This document shows, in pieces, positions 12,797 to 21,476 of a stretch of 29,381 bases of DNA. Origin of the DNA: a virus; IMG/VR virus record IMGVR_UViG_3300009285_001659, positions 1 to 29,381 of that record, one strand, 5' to 3'. The notes beneath the pieces are model-generated. The model searched no databases. It was not told the DNA's origin and worked only from the letters and a program-made list of their open reading frames with translations. Numbering within the stretch: position 1 is the first letter of the stretch; the number at the start of each line of letters is the position of its first letter. The position numbers and the translations under genes are program-made.

Positions 12797-13450
12797 ATGC
12801 AAGCATTTTTTTTCAACGACTTCAAGAACGCCTATATACCTGAAATACTCAAGGAAATGTATCGAGATTGTGTGTACGATCCTTATTTGAAGGGTAAGAA
12901 AGATCTAGTAATTCTTGATCTTGGAGCTAACATCGGAATGTTCTCTTATTACGCCTATGATATGGCTAAGATTATTTATGCAGTAGAGCCTAGTAAAATG
13001 CACTTTGAAGCACTCAGTAAGATGATTGAATACAACGGAATGAAGCGTGTCAAAGCCATCAAAAAGGCAGTTTCACATAAAACAGGACAAACTACCTTCT
13101 TTCATAATGATAATGTCACTATGTTTAGTTTAAAACCAGAAGTAAATAGCAGACCACAAGATGCTGAAATCGTGGAAACTATCTCACTAGATAAATTCTT
13201 TGAAGAAAACAAAATTAAACACCTAGATTTTCTCAAGATCGACATTGAAGGAAGCGAGGCAGAAGTTTTTGCAAGCGAAGGATTTGAAAAGGTTGCAAAT
13301 AAGATCGATGTAATAATGGGTGAGTTTCACACTTGGAGCAACGTCAACCCTAGACAATTTGAAACATATTTAACAGATAGAGGTTTTACTTTTAAATGGG
13401 TTAATGCTACAGAGGCTACCTTATTTATTTGTGAAAGAACACATGACTGA
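12797..13450 (+). CDS. FkbM-family methyltransferase 1 (217 aa)
   Basis: SAM-dependent methyltransferase with the FkbM hallmarks: DLGANIG (41-47), IIYAVEPS, AVSHKTGQTTF and LKIDIEGSE (D149, E151, G152). The family O-methylates sugars on glycolipids, polysaccharides and polyketides. There is no obvious Shine-Dalgarno between the terminator and the ATG; T-rich leader GATTTTTTATCT precedes it. First of a four-gene glycan block bounded by terminators on both sides. It overlaps the next gene by 8 nt. Confidence 0.88.
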   Translation: MQAFFFNDFKNAYIPEILKEMYRDCVYDPYLKGKKDLVILDLGANIGMFSYYAYDMAKIIYAVEPSKMHFEALSKMIEYNGMKRVKAIKKAVSHKTGQTTFFHNDNVTMFSLKPEVNSRPQDAEIVETISLDKFFEENKIKHLDFLKIDIEGSEAEVFASEGFEKVANKIDVIMGEFHTWSNVNPRQFETYLTDRGFTFKWVNATEATLFICERTHD

Positions 13451-14015
13451 TGAAGATTTAAAAAAAGAGATATTTATTGATAAGGTTTATGGAGAGGTTG
13501 AGGGAAATGACTTAACGATCTTAGATATTGGTGGATGTAGTGGATTTTTTAGTATATTTGCTCAATCTCATGCTAAGATTATTTATGCCTTTGAACCCTA
13601 CTCATTGGCAATTAAGAACTTCAAAGAGAATACTAAGGAATTTAAAAACATTAAACTTATAGAGAAAGCAGTCTCTGATGTTAGCGGAGAGATTGACCTT
13701 TATGAAGATGATTACGCAGGTCAAAGCATAGTGCATAACAAAGAGCAAAAAGTATGCAAAAGAGTGCAGTCTGTAATCCTATATGACTTTATTATTGAGA
13801 ACAAAATAGATCATATTGATTTTATGAAGATGGATATTGAATGTGCCGAGATAAATGTTTTTAATAGTAAAAACTTCGATAAGGTTTTAGCAATAACTGA
13901 TAGAATAGCAATGGAAACTCATGGACACAATGCTTTTATTATACCGATACTAGAGAATAATAACTTTAAAATGTTAAAAATAGATCATACTTGTATAGCC
14001 GAAAGGATAAAATGA
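13443..14015 (+). CDS. FkbM-family methyltransferase 2 (190 aa)
   Basis: Start placed at ATG 13443 (MTDEDLKKEIF), giving an 8-nt overlap; an earlier in-frame ATG at 13404 would add 13 residues inside the first methyltransferase gene. Core motifs: LDIGGCSGFF (27-36), IIYAFEPYS, AVSDVSGEIDL and MKMDIECAE (D131, E133). The usual Gly of DIEGSE is Cys here. It shares the AKIIYAxEP segment with its neighbour, so the pair probably arose by duplication and diverged. Likely methylates a second position or sugar. Confidence 0.82.
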   Translation: MTDEDLKKEIFIDKVYGEVEGNDLTILDIGGCSGFFSIFAQSHAKIIYAFEPYSLAIKNFKENTKEFKNIKLIEKAVSDVSGEIDLYEDDYAGQSIVHNKEQKVCKRVQSVILYDFIIENKIDHIDFMKMDIECAEINVFNSKNFDKVLAITDRIAMETHGHNAFIIPILENNNFKMLKIDHTCIAERIK

Positions 14016-14800
14016 AAATTATAGCTTATACCTGTGCAGACCAAAATAATATGGGTTATGCCAAAAAGATGGTTAACTCTTTCCACTATTTTCATCCAGA
14101 TATTGAGGTGAAGATTTATACTGAAAAAGAAGTCGGAAATCCAGTTAATTGGTATAAACAGAAGCCTTTATTCGCTAAAGAATTAATTAAAAATTATGAT
14201 CTTGTGATAGGACTAGATGCAGATCAGATCATTACTGGTGATCTCTCTTACGCTTTTGACAAAGAATTTGACGTTGCTGTTGTCAATAATTTTTGCAGAT
14301 CCGATGTTGATAAATATGGTTTGATAAGTGTTTTTGATATCCCACCAGATCAATATATGAATTGTGGAATGGTGATGATGAAAAGTAAAAAGTTTATTGA
14401 GAATTGGTGGAATCTCTGCAATTCGTTTCATTTCCAGAATATGAGATATAAGGAACAAGATTTGCTTAATCTCATGATCCATTTTGGGGACTGGAATGTG
14501 TTTCCACTTGATAGACCAAGTAAAGAATGCAACGGGTGGCACGGACTACTTTCAAAGGGCGAGTGGTTAAAAATGAAGTTGGTTGACGGAAAACTTATCC
14601 TTCCTAAAGCCAAAGATAATTATCCCGAATCAGATAAAGAAATTAAAGTAATGCATTGGGCTGGTGGTGGAAATGAACCAAAACAAAACTATAGAATCAG
14701 TTGCACGGAGGAAGTAATCGAGTACCTTGACGAACTAGTCAAAGAAAGAACTAATGGAAGACCTGCTAAAGAAAATAAAGGATCTAAAAATATTAAATGA
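14012..14800 (+). CDS. GT8-like glycosyltransferase (262 aa)
   Basis: Start at ATG 14012, with AAAGGA upstream and an ATGA overlap with the previous stop. The fold is GT-A-like: an N-terminal nucleotide-binding strand (KIIAYTCADQNN), LVIGLDADQII with the metal/nucleotide DxD at D69-A-D71, MNCGMVMMKSKKF and a late VMHWAGGG motif resembling the C-terminal His of GT8-type enzymes. It would transfer a sugar from a nucleotide donor to an acceptor glycan or protein. Family placement between GT8 and related nucleotide-sugar transferases is uncertain. Confidence 0.75.
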   Translation: MKIIAYTCADQNNMGYAKKMVNSFHYFHPDIEVKIYTEKEVGNPVNWYKQKPLFAKELIKNYDLVIGLDADQIITGDLSYAFDKEFDVAVVNNFCRSDVDKYGLISVFDIPPDQYMNCGMVMMKSKKFIENWWNLCNSFHFQNMRYKEQDLLNLMIHFGDWNVFPLDRPSKECNGWHGLLSKGEWLKMKLVDGKLILPKAKDNYPESDKEIKVMHWAGGGNEPKQNYRISCTEEVIEYLDELVKERTNGRPAKENKGSKNIK

Positions 14801-14831
14801 CAATGAGTATTCTTCACTTGAAGGAATAATC

Positions 14832-14915
14832 ATGTCTGGACCATACCCAAAAACTAAGAAAGAACTAGAAGATTTGATTAAGGAATCAATTAAATATGCA
14901 AAAAAAGAAACTTAG
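14832..14915 (+). CDS. Hypothetical peptide (27 aa)
   Basis: AAGGA lies 6 nt before the ATG. It encodes a charged helical peptide starting MSGPYPKTKKELEDLIKE and overlaps the GT4 gene by 20 nt. It fills the gap between two glycosyltransferase genes and may mainly serve to couple translation. Similar short SGPYPKTKKELE-type sequences are unknown to me as a family. Confidence 0.4.
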   Translation: MSGPYPKTKKELEDLIKESIKYAKKET

Positions 14916-16080
14916 GATCTTGTTTAATACTAATGCCCCCTGGAGTACATCGGGGTATGCTCAACAAATTAGAGAACTAGCACCAAAAATTCGTGATGCT
15001 GGTTACGATCTGGGAATTGTGTGTTTCTATGGATTAGATGGCGGAAAAATAATCTTGGATGGCATCACTATGTACCCCAAAATCGGTGATATGTGGGGAG
15101 AGGATGGTGTTATTAACCATCAAAATGATTTCAAGGCAGATGTGGTCTTTACTCTGCAAGACATCTGGGTGCTTAAACCAGAAGCGCTTAAATATTTTAA
15201 GAATTGGATCCCCATTTGTCCTATAGATCATGAGCCCACACCTCCAGCCGTAAGAGAACGCCTTAAAATGGCCTACAGAGTGGTTACTTATTCACCTTTC
15301 GGACACAAACAACTACAAGATGAAGGAATCAACTCAACCTATATACCTCACACTGTAGACACCAAGTTGTTTAAAAAGATCGACAAGGCAGAGATTCGCA
15401 AACAATTAAGTATTCCAGAGGATATATTCTTATTTGGAATGGTTGCAGCTAACAAAGACAACCCATCACGCAAATCGTTTCAAGAAGCTATGGATGCTTT
15501 TGCCAAATTTCACAAAAAACACCCTAAGAGTGGGATGTATTTTCATACTATGACTAAATCAAGCCCTGGTTTCTCAGGATTTCCAATTGAAGAGTATGCC
15601 AGAGTTTTAGGTATTCAAGACTCAATCTATAGCATTCCAATTTATGAACTTCTTTACAAGGTAGGTAAAGAGGATATGCACAAGATTTATAACTCATTTG
15701 ATTGTTTACTTGCTCCAAGCGAAAATGAAGGTTTTGGTGTGCCTATTGTTGAGGCTCAAGCGTGTGAAGTACCAGTCATCACGACCAAGTTCACGGCTAT
15801 GAGGGATTTAATCATTGATGGTAAGACTGGATTCTTCTGTAATGTAAATTACAAGAGATTTACTCCTCTTGGTTCTTATGTTGCTATGCCTGATATTGAG
15901 TCAATTTATAAAGCTATGGAAAAAGTTTACTCTGCTAATAGAGAAAAGATGGGCGTAGAGGCTAGAAAATTTGTCATGCAGTTTGATATTGATAAAGTAT
16001 TTGAGGAGAAGTGGCTTCCATTTTTAGAGAAAATCTCTAAAGAACTCTGCAAAGTTGACACTTCAAAGCAAGTGAAGTAA
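14896..16080 (+). CDS. GT4-family glycosyltransferase (394 aa)
   Basis: Two-lobed GT-B enzyme of normal length. N-terminal acceptor lobe begins LRILFNTNAPWSTSGYAQQ; the donor lobe has FGMVAANKDNPSRK and the retaining-enzyme motif ENEGFGVPIVEA (E278 and E286, spaced E-x7-E), then VPVITTKFTAMRDLI. It adds a sugar from a nucleotide donor, cytoplasmic or at the inner membrane. It is the last gene of the second glycan block. The -35 box of the next late promoter (TTGACA 16055-16060) lies inside its final codons. Confidence 0.88.
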   Translation: MQKKKLRILFNTNAPWSTSGYAQQIRELAPKIRDAGYDLGIVCFYGLDGGKIILDGITMYPKIGDMWGEDGVINHQNDFKADVVFTLQDIWVLKPEALKYFKNWIPICPIDHEPTPPAVRERLKMAYRVVTYSPFGHKQLQDEGINSTYIPHTVDTKLFKKIDKAEIRKQLSIPEDIFLFGMVAANKDNPSRKSFQEAMDAFAKFHKKHPKSGMYFHTMTKSSPGFSGFPIEEYARVLGIQDSIYSIPIYELLYKVGKEDMHKIYNSFDCLLAPSENEGFGVPIVEAQACEVPVITTKFTAMRDLIIDGKTGFFCNVNYKRFTPLGSYVAMPDIESIYKAMEKVYSANREKMGVEARKFVMQFDIDKVFEEKWLPFLEKISKELCKVDTSKQVK

Positions 16081-16083
16081 ACT
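16055..16083 (+). promoter_or_regulatory. Late promoter module B (tail genes)
   Basis: TTGACA (16055-16060), 17 bp, TAAACT (16078-16083). Expected start A 16090; the RNA then folds GCGTA-AAA-TACGC (16091-16103), again 8 nt after the -10 box. A 15-nt spacer ATTGGTACTATTTAG leads to the terminator. The spacer shares ATTG-GTACTA-AGAA with module C at 22547. Confidence 0.7.
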
Positions 16084-16118
16084 TAAATTAGCGTAAAATA
16101 CGCATTGGTACTATTTAG

Positions 16119-16145
16119 AAGCACCTCCTTTGTGGGGTGCTTTTT
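16119..16145 (+). terminator. Promoter-proximal terminator B
   Basis: AAGCACCTC (16119-16127) pairs with GGGGTGCTT (16134-16142), one G-U, short loop, then a T-tract through 16145. It ends the glycan block and also lies 55 nt after the expected start of module B, ahead of the tail genes. Confidence 0.85.
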
Positions 16146-16158
16146 ATTAAGGAAAAAT

Positions 16159-16422
16159 ATGTTTAATGATGGCTTCTCATATTCAAATATAATTGCTGCT
16201 GGAACTTCTACCCTTATTAGTGGTAGGAAAGGCTTCCTTCACTCAGTAGTGATAAGCAGTCCTTATGTTGGAACTGTAATTCTAACTGATGGATCAGGAA
16301 CAATTGCAACCATTGGAACACCAAGTGTTACAGCAACTACATTAAGTTTTGACGCTAGAGTCAAAGATGGTTTAGTCGCAGTAGCCACTGGAACTCCAAA
16401 TTTAACAATAATTTATCAATAA
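16159..16422 (+). CDS. Small beta-rich structural protein (87 aa)
   Basis: Start at ATG 16159 (AAGGA upstream), not at the in-frame codons inside the terminator. The sequence is hydrophobic/Thr-Gly rich beta type (TSTLISGRKGFLHSVVISSP and GTVILTDGSGTIATIG), compatible with a small tail or capsid surface protein. First gene of the tail group. No motif allows a firmer call. Confidence 0.6.
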   Translation: MFNDGFSYSNIIAAGTSTLISGRKGFLHSVVISSPYVGTVILTDGSGTIATIGTPSVTATTLSFDARVKDGLVAVATGTPNLTIIYQ

Positions 16423-16430
16423 AGGAAATT

Positions 16431-16943
16431 ATGCAATCAGTTACAGGTTTAAAAGGTATTATTAGATACAAACTTTTTGATAAAGATGGAAATCTAAAAC
16501 AAGAGGGTAAAGGTTGTAATATTGTTACAACTCAAGGTGACAATTATTTTGTAGATCAACTTTCTGATTCTGGGGCGGCTGCGGTTAGTTTAATTGCTTT
16601 AGGAACTGGAACTGCTACTGTTGCAAAAGCTAATACTTGGGTAAGTGGTCCATTTTCTGCAAACGGAACTATAACTGCGGGTGGTGGAAGTGTTGCGGCT
16701 GTTACTAATTCGGGAACTCCAGCTAATCTACAATATGTAGGTACTTTTGCTGCAGGATATGCAACTCAAGATGGTATTACTAGAGCAATTTTAATTAATA
16801 TGAATCCTTCAGCAGATGGGAATGGAACTCCAAATGGAAGTACAACTTTTTGTGTAGCTCATGGAACTGTTAGTCCAACTGTAAATAAGGGAGCTAGTGA
16901 TAGTTTAATCATAACTTGGGATGTTACTTTTTTGGGAGCTTAG
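16431..16943 (+). CDS. Putative tail structural protein (170 aa)
   Basis: AAGGAAAT precedes the ATG. The N-terminal segment GLKGIIRYKLFDKDGNLKQE and NIVTTQGDNYFVDQLSD is followed by a Gly/Thr/Ala-rich beta region (GTGTATVAKANTWVSG) and a closing strand (SDSLIITWDVTFLGA). Similar short proteins occur among fibre and baseplate-region genes of environmental phages. It is likely a virion surface component. Confidence 0.55.
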   Translation: MQSVTGLKGIIRYKLFDKDGNLKQEGKGCNIVTTQGDNYFVDQLSDSGAAAVSLIALGTGTATVAKANTWVSGPFSANGTITAGGGSVAAVTNSGTPANLQYVGTFAAGYATQDGITRAILINMNPSADGNGTPNGSTTFCVAHGTVSPTVNKGASDSLIITWDVTFLGA

Positions 16944-16954
16944 GAAATTAAAAT

Positions 16955-18064
16955 ATGGCAACAACTTATCCAGGCACTTTAGATGCCTTCACTAATCCAG
17001 TAGGTACTAATACTTTAGATTCACCAGACCACGCCCTTCAACATTCAGACGCAAATGATTCTATTGAAGCTATTCAGGCTGTTTTAGGAACTACTGCTGG
17101 TACTTCTGTTTTAATGAGTTTTGCTGCTGGTCAATTTGCTGCTAAAACAGCAGGTGGAACTATAAACACGACCACTTTTGGCACTCCTACTTTTACTTTA
17201 GGCTCTGATGCTACTGGAGATATGTTTTTTCGTTCTGCCGGTGGAACTGCTACAAGATTAGGAATTGGTTCGTCAGGACAGTATCTAACTACTAATGGAA
17301 CTTCTCCATCTTGGGGAACTGTTGCCTCAAGTAGTTCTGATGGATGGACACTGGATTCTAATACTTGGACTGTAGCAGGAACTGCAAGTGATCCTCAATT
17401 TACCATTACATCACCAGGAACAATAAATACAACTTTCGGTCAAGGTGCTAGATTTAAGATGGATAATGCAGGTTCAACAGGTTATTATCTTTTATCTTTA
17501 GCTCCAGCCGTGGCGAGTGGCACTACTACTTTAACTCTTTATGGTGGGACAGCTTACAATCTTGTTTCTGGCTCTGCTATAACTAATGTATATTATTCAA
17601 GAGAAAAATCACCTCTTAACTTTCCTCTAACTGATTCTTTTTGGACTGTCCAAAGAGTTGATACTTCTTCAAGAACTCAAGCATCTCCTACTCAGAATCA
17701 ATGGTATAACTTAGGTGGAACTGCAACACAGATAAGTATTCCTGCTGGATTATGGAAAACAAGTTATAAAGTATTTGCTAATCCTTATAAAGCTAACACT
17801 GATTCTATTGCTCAACACGTTACTCTTTCTACTGGCACAGCTTCAGAGAGCGATGCAGATTTTACTGCTCAAATGGAGCTCTCTAATGGTTCTGTAGTGA
17901 CAAGTATAGGCGGTCTTAGCATGTATGTAGAAAAAAATCTTACTCTTGCTACAGTGACACCATATTATTTAAATAGTAAAACAAAAAACGCTAGTATGAA
18001 CAATATCACTTTTGCTAATGACCAAGTAAAAATGATTATTAATGCAAAGAGCAACTTAATTTAG
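16955..18064 (+). CDS. Tail fibre-like protein (369 aa)
   Basis: N-terminal TYPGTLDAFTNPVGTNTLDS followed by ALQHSDANDSIEAIQAVLG is a leader seen in many fibre/appendage proteins of environmental phages. The middle is Gly/Thr/Ser-rich beta repeats (GTPTFTLGSDATGDMFFRS, GSSGQYLTTNGTSPSWG), a pattern of trimeric fibres. The C-terminal ~170 residues form a compact beta domain (SFWTVQRVDTSS, NQWYNLGGTATQISIPAG) that would be the receptor-binding or capping part. Probable host-recognition protein. Confidence 0.7.
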   Translation: MATTYPGTLDAFTNPVGTNTLDSPDHALQHSDANDSIEAIQAVLGTTAGTSVLMSFAAGQFAAKTAGGTINTTTFGTPTFTLGSDATGDMFFRSAGGTATRLGIGSSGQYLTTNGTSPSWGTVASSSSDGWTLDSNTWTVAGTASDPQFTITSPGTINTTFGQGARFKMDNAGSTGYYLLSLAPAVASGTTTLTLYGGTAYNLVSGSAITNVYYSREKSPLNFPLTDSFWTVQRVDTSSRTQASPTQNQWYNLGGTATQISIPAGLWKTSYKVFANPYKANTDSIAQHVTLSTGTASESDADFTAQMELSNGSVVTSIGGLSMYVEKNLTLATVTPYYLNSKTKNASMNNITFANDQVKMIINAKSNLI

Positions 18065-18091
18065 AATAAATATAGACCGACTTACTTATGT

Positions 18092-18946
18092 ATGATTACT
18101 TACAACGAAGCATCAGTTACTTACTCAAGCACTCTTTATAAATATAATGGCGAGAGTATTGGTCAAATTTTTCAAAGAGTTTTACAGGATTCACTAGGAC
18201 TTACAGATTCACTCAAACAAGCTAGAATAATTGTAAATACACTTCAGGATACATTAGGTTTAACAGATACTTTAGTTAGAACAGCAAATGCAATTAGAAC
18301 CCTTGTAAATAATGAAGGTTTAACAGATACTTTAGTTAAAAATGTTTCATATTCAAGAGAAATAATAAACTCTCAAGGGATAACAGACGATCTTAAAAAG
18401 GTAAGTAATTTTTCAAAAACACTTTCTGAGTCAGTTTCTATACTAGATCAATTAGTTAGAAATTTAACTATTCCAAGATCAATAGAAGATAGTGAAGGTC
18501 TTAGTGACTCTTTAACTAAACAATCAAATGTTTCTCGCTCTTTAAGTGAAGCAGAAGGATTAACTGATCTTAACACTCATGAAAGAATTGTACGCAATTT
18601 TATTGAAGATAATTTAGGGATTAGTGATGTTATAAATTCATTAGAAAGGGCAATTGATCTTACAATTGCTCACTTCTTAGGAATCGAAGATATTAAGCCA
18701 ATAATGGTTTCAGCGGATATTAGTAAAACTGATATAAAAATTGTCATAAATGAAAAACCGAGTTATGATTCTATTGGAAGAACTCTAGCAGTTTTTCAAA
18801 CAAGTTTAACAACTTACAACGATTCATTAACAACTTATAACAGTGCAAGCCAAGTTTATGCAGGATATGATGATAGGCAAGAGCTTGGAGAAATGCCTCA
18901 ATTTGATAATTATATACCAGAAATTATATCAGTAGGATCATTATGA
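18092..18946 (+). CDS. 20-residue-repeat structural protein (284 aa)
   Basis: Residues 30-188 are eight near-exact 20-residue units of the form L-x-[DNE]-[ST]-x-G-[LI]-[TS]-D-x-L (for example TLQDTLGLTDTLVRTANAIR at 50-69). They are flanked by matching Tyr/Ser/Thr caps: TYNEASVTYSSTLYKYNG at the N-terminus and TYNDSLTTYNSASQVYAG near the C-terminus. The repeat likely makes a long regular fold, a spacer or fibre shaft. There is no Shine-Dalgarno in the 27-nt gap (CGACTTACTTATGT). The next gene overlaps as ATGA. Confidence 0.7.
   Translation: MITYNEASVTYSSTLYKYNGESIGQIFQRVLQDSLGLTDSLKQARIIVNTLQDTLGLTDTLVRTANAIRTLVNNEGLTDTLVKNVSYSREIINSQGITDDLKKVSNFSKTLSESVSILDQLVRNLTIPRSIEDSEGLSDSLTKQSNVSRSLSEAEGLTDLNTHERIVRNFIEDNLGISDVINSLERAIDLTIAHFLGIEDIKPIMVSADISKTDIKIVINEKPSYDSIGRTLAVFQTSLTTYNDSLTTYNSASQVYAGYDDRQELGEMPQFDNYIPEIISVGSL
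18179..18655 (+). repeat. Tandem 60-bp coding repeat (eight units)
   Basis: Eight in-frame units encoding 20 residues each (the seventh is 19). They are much better conserved in protein than in DNA, with synonymous and radical changes, so the array is old and under selection for the G-[LI]-[TS]-D turn. A ninth, degenerate unit (FLGIEDI) follows. Confidence 0.75.
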
Positions 18947-20079
18947 TAATTAAAGTAAAAAATAATCTAGACATTAAAGCACAATATTCATTTTTAAGTA
19001 ATTCAGAGGCCTCAGCAGTTTCAACTCTTAGAGTTCGCAACATCAATCAATTTTATGATGATTGGGCTATACAAATAGGCAAGACTGGTGAAGAAAAGAC
19101 GGAAATAAGGCTAATAAACGCCGCTCCATCTGGTACAAGTCTATCAATTTCAGCTGCAACCTCGTTTGATCACCCAGAAGATACTCCAGTTTACTCAATT
19201 AAGTTTGACCAGATAGTTTTTGAGCGTTCAACAATTGGAACTGCAGGGACAGCAACGCCTATTGGAACTGTTTCTATTACTCCAGACAGCGATTATACAC
19301 AATATGACGACACAACTGGTGCTTCCACTTATGCTTATAGAACTTATTTTCAAAACTCTGTAAGTGGTGTTTTATCTAGTGAGAGTGACTGGCTTACATC
19401 TTCAGGATTTTCTTTTTACTCTAAAGCTAAATTAAAAGATCGTGTTAAAGGAAAACTCTTAGACTCTGGATATATTAAGGATGATAGTGTAATTGATGAT
19501 TGGCTTAATGAATGGCTAGAAGTTTTAAACAATGTAGCTATTCAAGTGGATAAGTCTTATGGACTAGGGACTGTTGATGTTTCTTTTGGAACTTCTGGTC
19601 TAGGAACTATTACAAGTGCAGATTTTATATCACTCAAAAATATGTGGATAACTAACAATGGAAGTGATTTTTATGTTGCCGCTCAGATAGACATGAATCA
19701 AATTTATCCTAATCAAACTTTTAATGAAACTCATCCTTATTTTTCATGGAGAGGTGATAATGTCTTTAAGATCAATCCAGAAGAAACTGGAGGAACAGCA
19801 AGACTTCATTACTACAATATTAGAACTAGACTAGTAGATGACACAGATGAATTACCAGTAGTAATGAGGCCTTATACACGTTCCTTTGTAGATTATGCCC
19901 TCTCTGAAGCCTTATATCAGGATACTAAGGAAGCTAGAGCTGATCGCTACTCAATGAGAGCAGAAGCAGATAAAAAAACTTTCCTTTCTCAAATAACACC
20001 ACGTAATAATACAGGTATTCAAATGATACAAATGGACTCTGATATAAACTCAAGTGATGAGTTCTACGAAATACTATGA
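18943..20079 (+). CDS. Putative head-tail adaptor/tail protein (378 aa)
   Basis: Starts in an ATGA overlap. The N-terminal ~130 residues look like beta-sandwich (fibronectin-like) modules (AYRTYFQNSVSGVLSSESDWL). The C-terminal part is a helical/beta domain with KAKLKDRVKGKLLDSGYIKDD and a late MRPYTRSFVDYALSEALYQD helix, reminiscent of tail-tube/adaptor proteins of podoviruses. It is followed by the propeller-like tail gene, the usual order for tail-tube A then B. Homology is inferred from order and pattern only. Confidence 0.55.
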   Translation: MIIKVKNNLDIKAQYSFLSNSEASAVSTLRVRNINQFYDDWAIQIGKTGEEKTEIRLINAAPSGTSLSISAATSFDHPEDTPVYSIKFDQIVFERSTIGTAGTATPIGTVSITPDSDYTQYDDTTGASTYAYRTYFQNSVSGVLSSESDWLTSSGFSFYSKAKLKDRVKGKLLDSGYIKDDSVIDDWLNEWLEVLNNVAIQVDKSYGLGTVDVSFGTSGLGTITSADFISLKNMWITNNGSDFYVAAQIDMNQIYPNQTFNETHPYFSWRGDNVFKINPEETGGTARLHYYNIRTRLVDDTDELPVVMRPYTRSFVDYALSEALYQDTKEARADRYSMRAEADKKTFLSQITPRNNTGIQMIQMDSDINSSDEFYEIL

Positions 20080-21476
20080 AAATAAAAGTTTTAAATCTTG
20101 GCGGATTAAATACCTATCTCAATCCTTTAGTAAAGAATGATGGCGATTTAATCACTTCTATTAATATGGATTCATATCCTTTCGCTGCTAAGACTAAACG
20201 TCAAGGTTATTCAACTTATTTAGGTACTACTGACGGCAGTGCAGTTGCTGATCTTTTTTCTTGGACTAAAAATGATGGGTCATTATTTACCTATAAAGTA
20301 AGTAATCAAAAACTTTATTATTCTACTCAGGGGACAGGAGACTGGACTATTTGCGGCAATGGTACTTTAAGTGCAGATCATGTGGGATATGCAGTCTTAG
20401 ACAATACTATGATTTTAGGTGATGGAGTGGGATCGACTAGACACACTACTACAGGTACTTCTTTTACAAATACCACTCTTGCACCTGTTGGAGAATTTTT
20501 TGCACAATACCAAAATCGTATTTACATTAGTGGAACTTCTTCAACTGTTTTTTACTCGACAACCAATGACGCTACTAACTGGGCTTTATCAGGCACAGCA
20601 GACTCATCCTCGTTTACAGTACCAGGAGCAGGAAAGATGGGTGCTATCTTCAAAGCTAATGATCGCTTAGTAATGACTAAAACCTCTGGAATAATTGATA
20701 GATGGGACGGTCATTCACTTGTTGATACTTCTACAAAACTAGGTCCTTCTTCACCTTATTCAGTTGACGAGTCTGAAGGCTACTATATGTGGCTAAATCG
20801 TCTTGGAATCATGGGTTATGGTGGAGACAAACCACAACTTTTAAGCAACGCTATTGAACGCCAAATTTATAATAGAAGCGGATCGGCAATTGTTGGTTCA
20901 GTTTTTGGGACTGCACCTGCTGGAGTACACCGCTACGACTATATGGTTTCAGTTGGAACTATAACTGATGACTTTACTAGTCAGACCATTAATAACGCTG
21001 TTTTAAAATATAACTTCCAGAAGAACGAATTTTTAGACTATTCATTTTATAATCAACCTTCTTGTTTTCACTCATTTGTAAATTCAAGCGGAAATCAACA
21101 GTTTATTTTCGGGTCTGGTAATCAGGTTTATACTTTAGAGTCAGGAAACACAGACAACGGGCAACCTATTGAATCAATAATGGAATTTGTAGTACACTTA
21201 GGAAGTCCAGAACTAGACAAAGAGTTTAAATCTTTATATGGTTTCTTTAATCCAGGATGTAATGCTAAAGTTCAAATAGCTATAACTGATACTTATACAA
21301 GAGATTCTAAAAAGTGGGTAGAAATTGGAGACTTTACTGATGGGATTTTAAAATATAGATTCCCTAAGCAGAAGTGTAGAGGTAAACTTTTATTTATTAG
21401 AATTTATGAGAACTCTAAAGACCCTGCTTTTACTTGTTATGGATTCGCAATAGATGGAGATGTAATAGATGACTAA
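20076..21476 (+). CDS. Putative propeller-type tail nozzle/stabilisation protein (466 aa)
   Basis: Overlaps the previous stop as ATGA. The sequence cycles through short beta units with Trp/Tyr and Gly turns (LGTTDGSAVADLFSWTKNDG, KLYYSTQGTGDWTICGNG, QNRIYISGTSSTVFYST), a beta-propeller-like rhythm. P22- and T7-type phages have propeller proteins at the tail nozzle. The C-terminal ~90 residues form a separate beta domain. It probably seals packaged DNA and extends the tail. Confidence 0.6.
   Translation: MKIKVLNLGGLNTYLNPLVKNDGDLITSINMDSYPFAAKTKRQGYSTYLGTTDGSAVADLFSWTKNDGSLFTYKVSNQKLYYSTQGTGDWTICGNGTLSADHVGYAVLDNTMILGDGVGSTRHTTTGTSFTNTTLAPVGEFFAQYQNRIYISGTSSTVFYSTTNDATNWALSGTADSSSFTVPGAGKMGAIFKANDRLVMTKTSGIIDRWDGHSLVDTSTKLGPSSPYSVDESEGYYMWLNRLGIMGYGGDKPQLLSNAIERQIYNRSGSAIVGSVFGTAPAGVHRYDYMVSVGTITDDFTSQTINNAVLKYNFQKNEFLDYSFYNQPSCFHSFVNSSGNQQFIFGSGNQVYTLESGNTDNGQPIESIMEFVVHLGSPELDKEFKSLYGFFNPGCNAKVQIAITDTYTRDSKKWVEIGDFTDGILKYRFPKQKCRGKLLFIRIYENSKDPAFTCYGFAIDGDVIDD

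Noticed and set aside
13404-13442. Longer N-terminus for the second FkbM protein.
   Set aside because: It would overlap the first methyltransferase by 47 nt; ATG 13443 gives a compact 8-nt overlap and a normal FkbM start.
18179-18655. CRISPR array.
   Set aside because: The 60-bp periodicity is coding, in frame and conserved at protein level; no identical repeats with variable spacers occur anywhere in the window.
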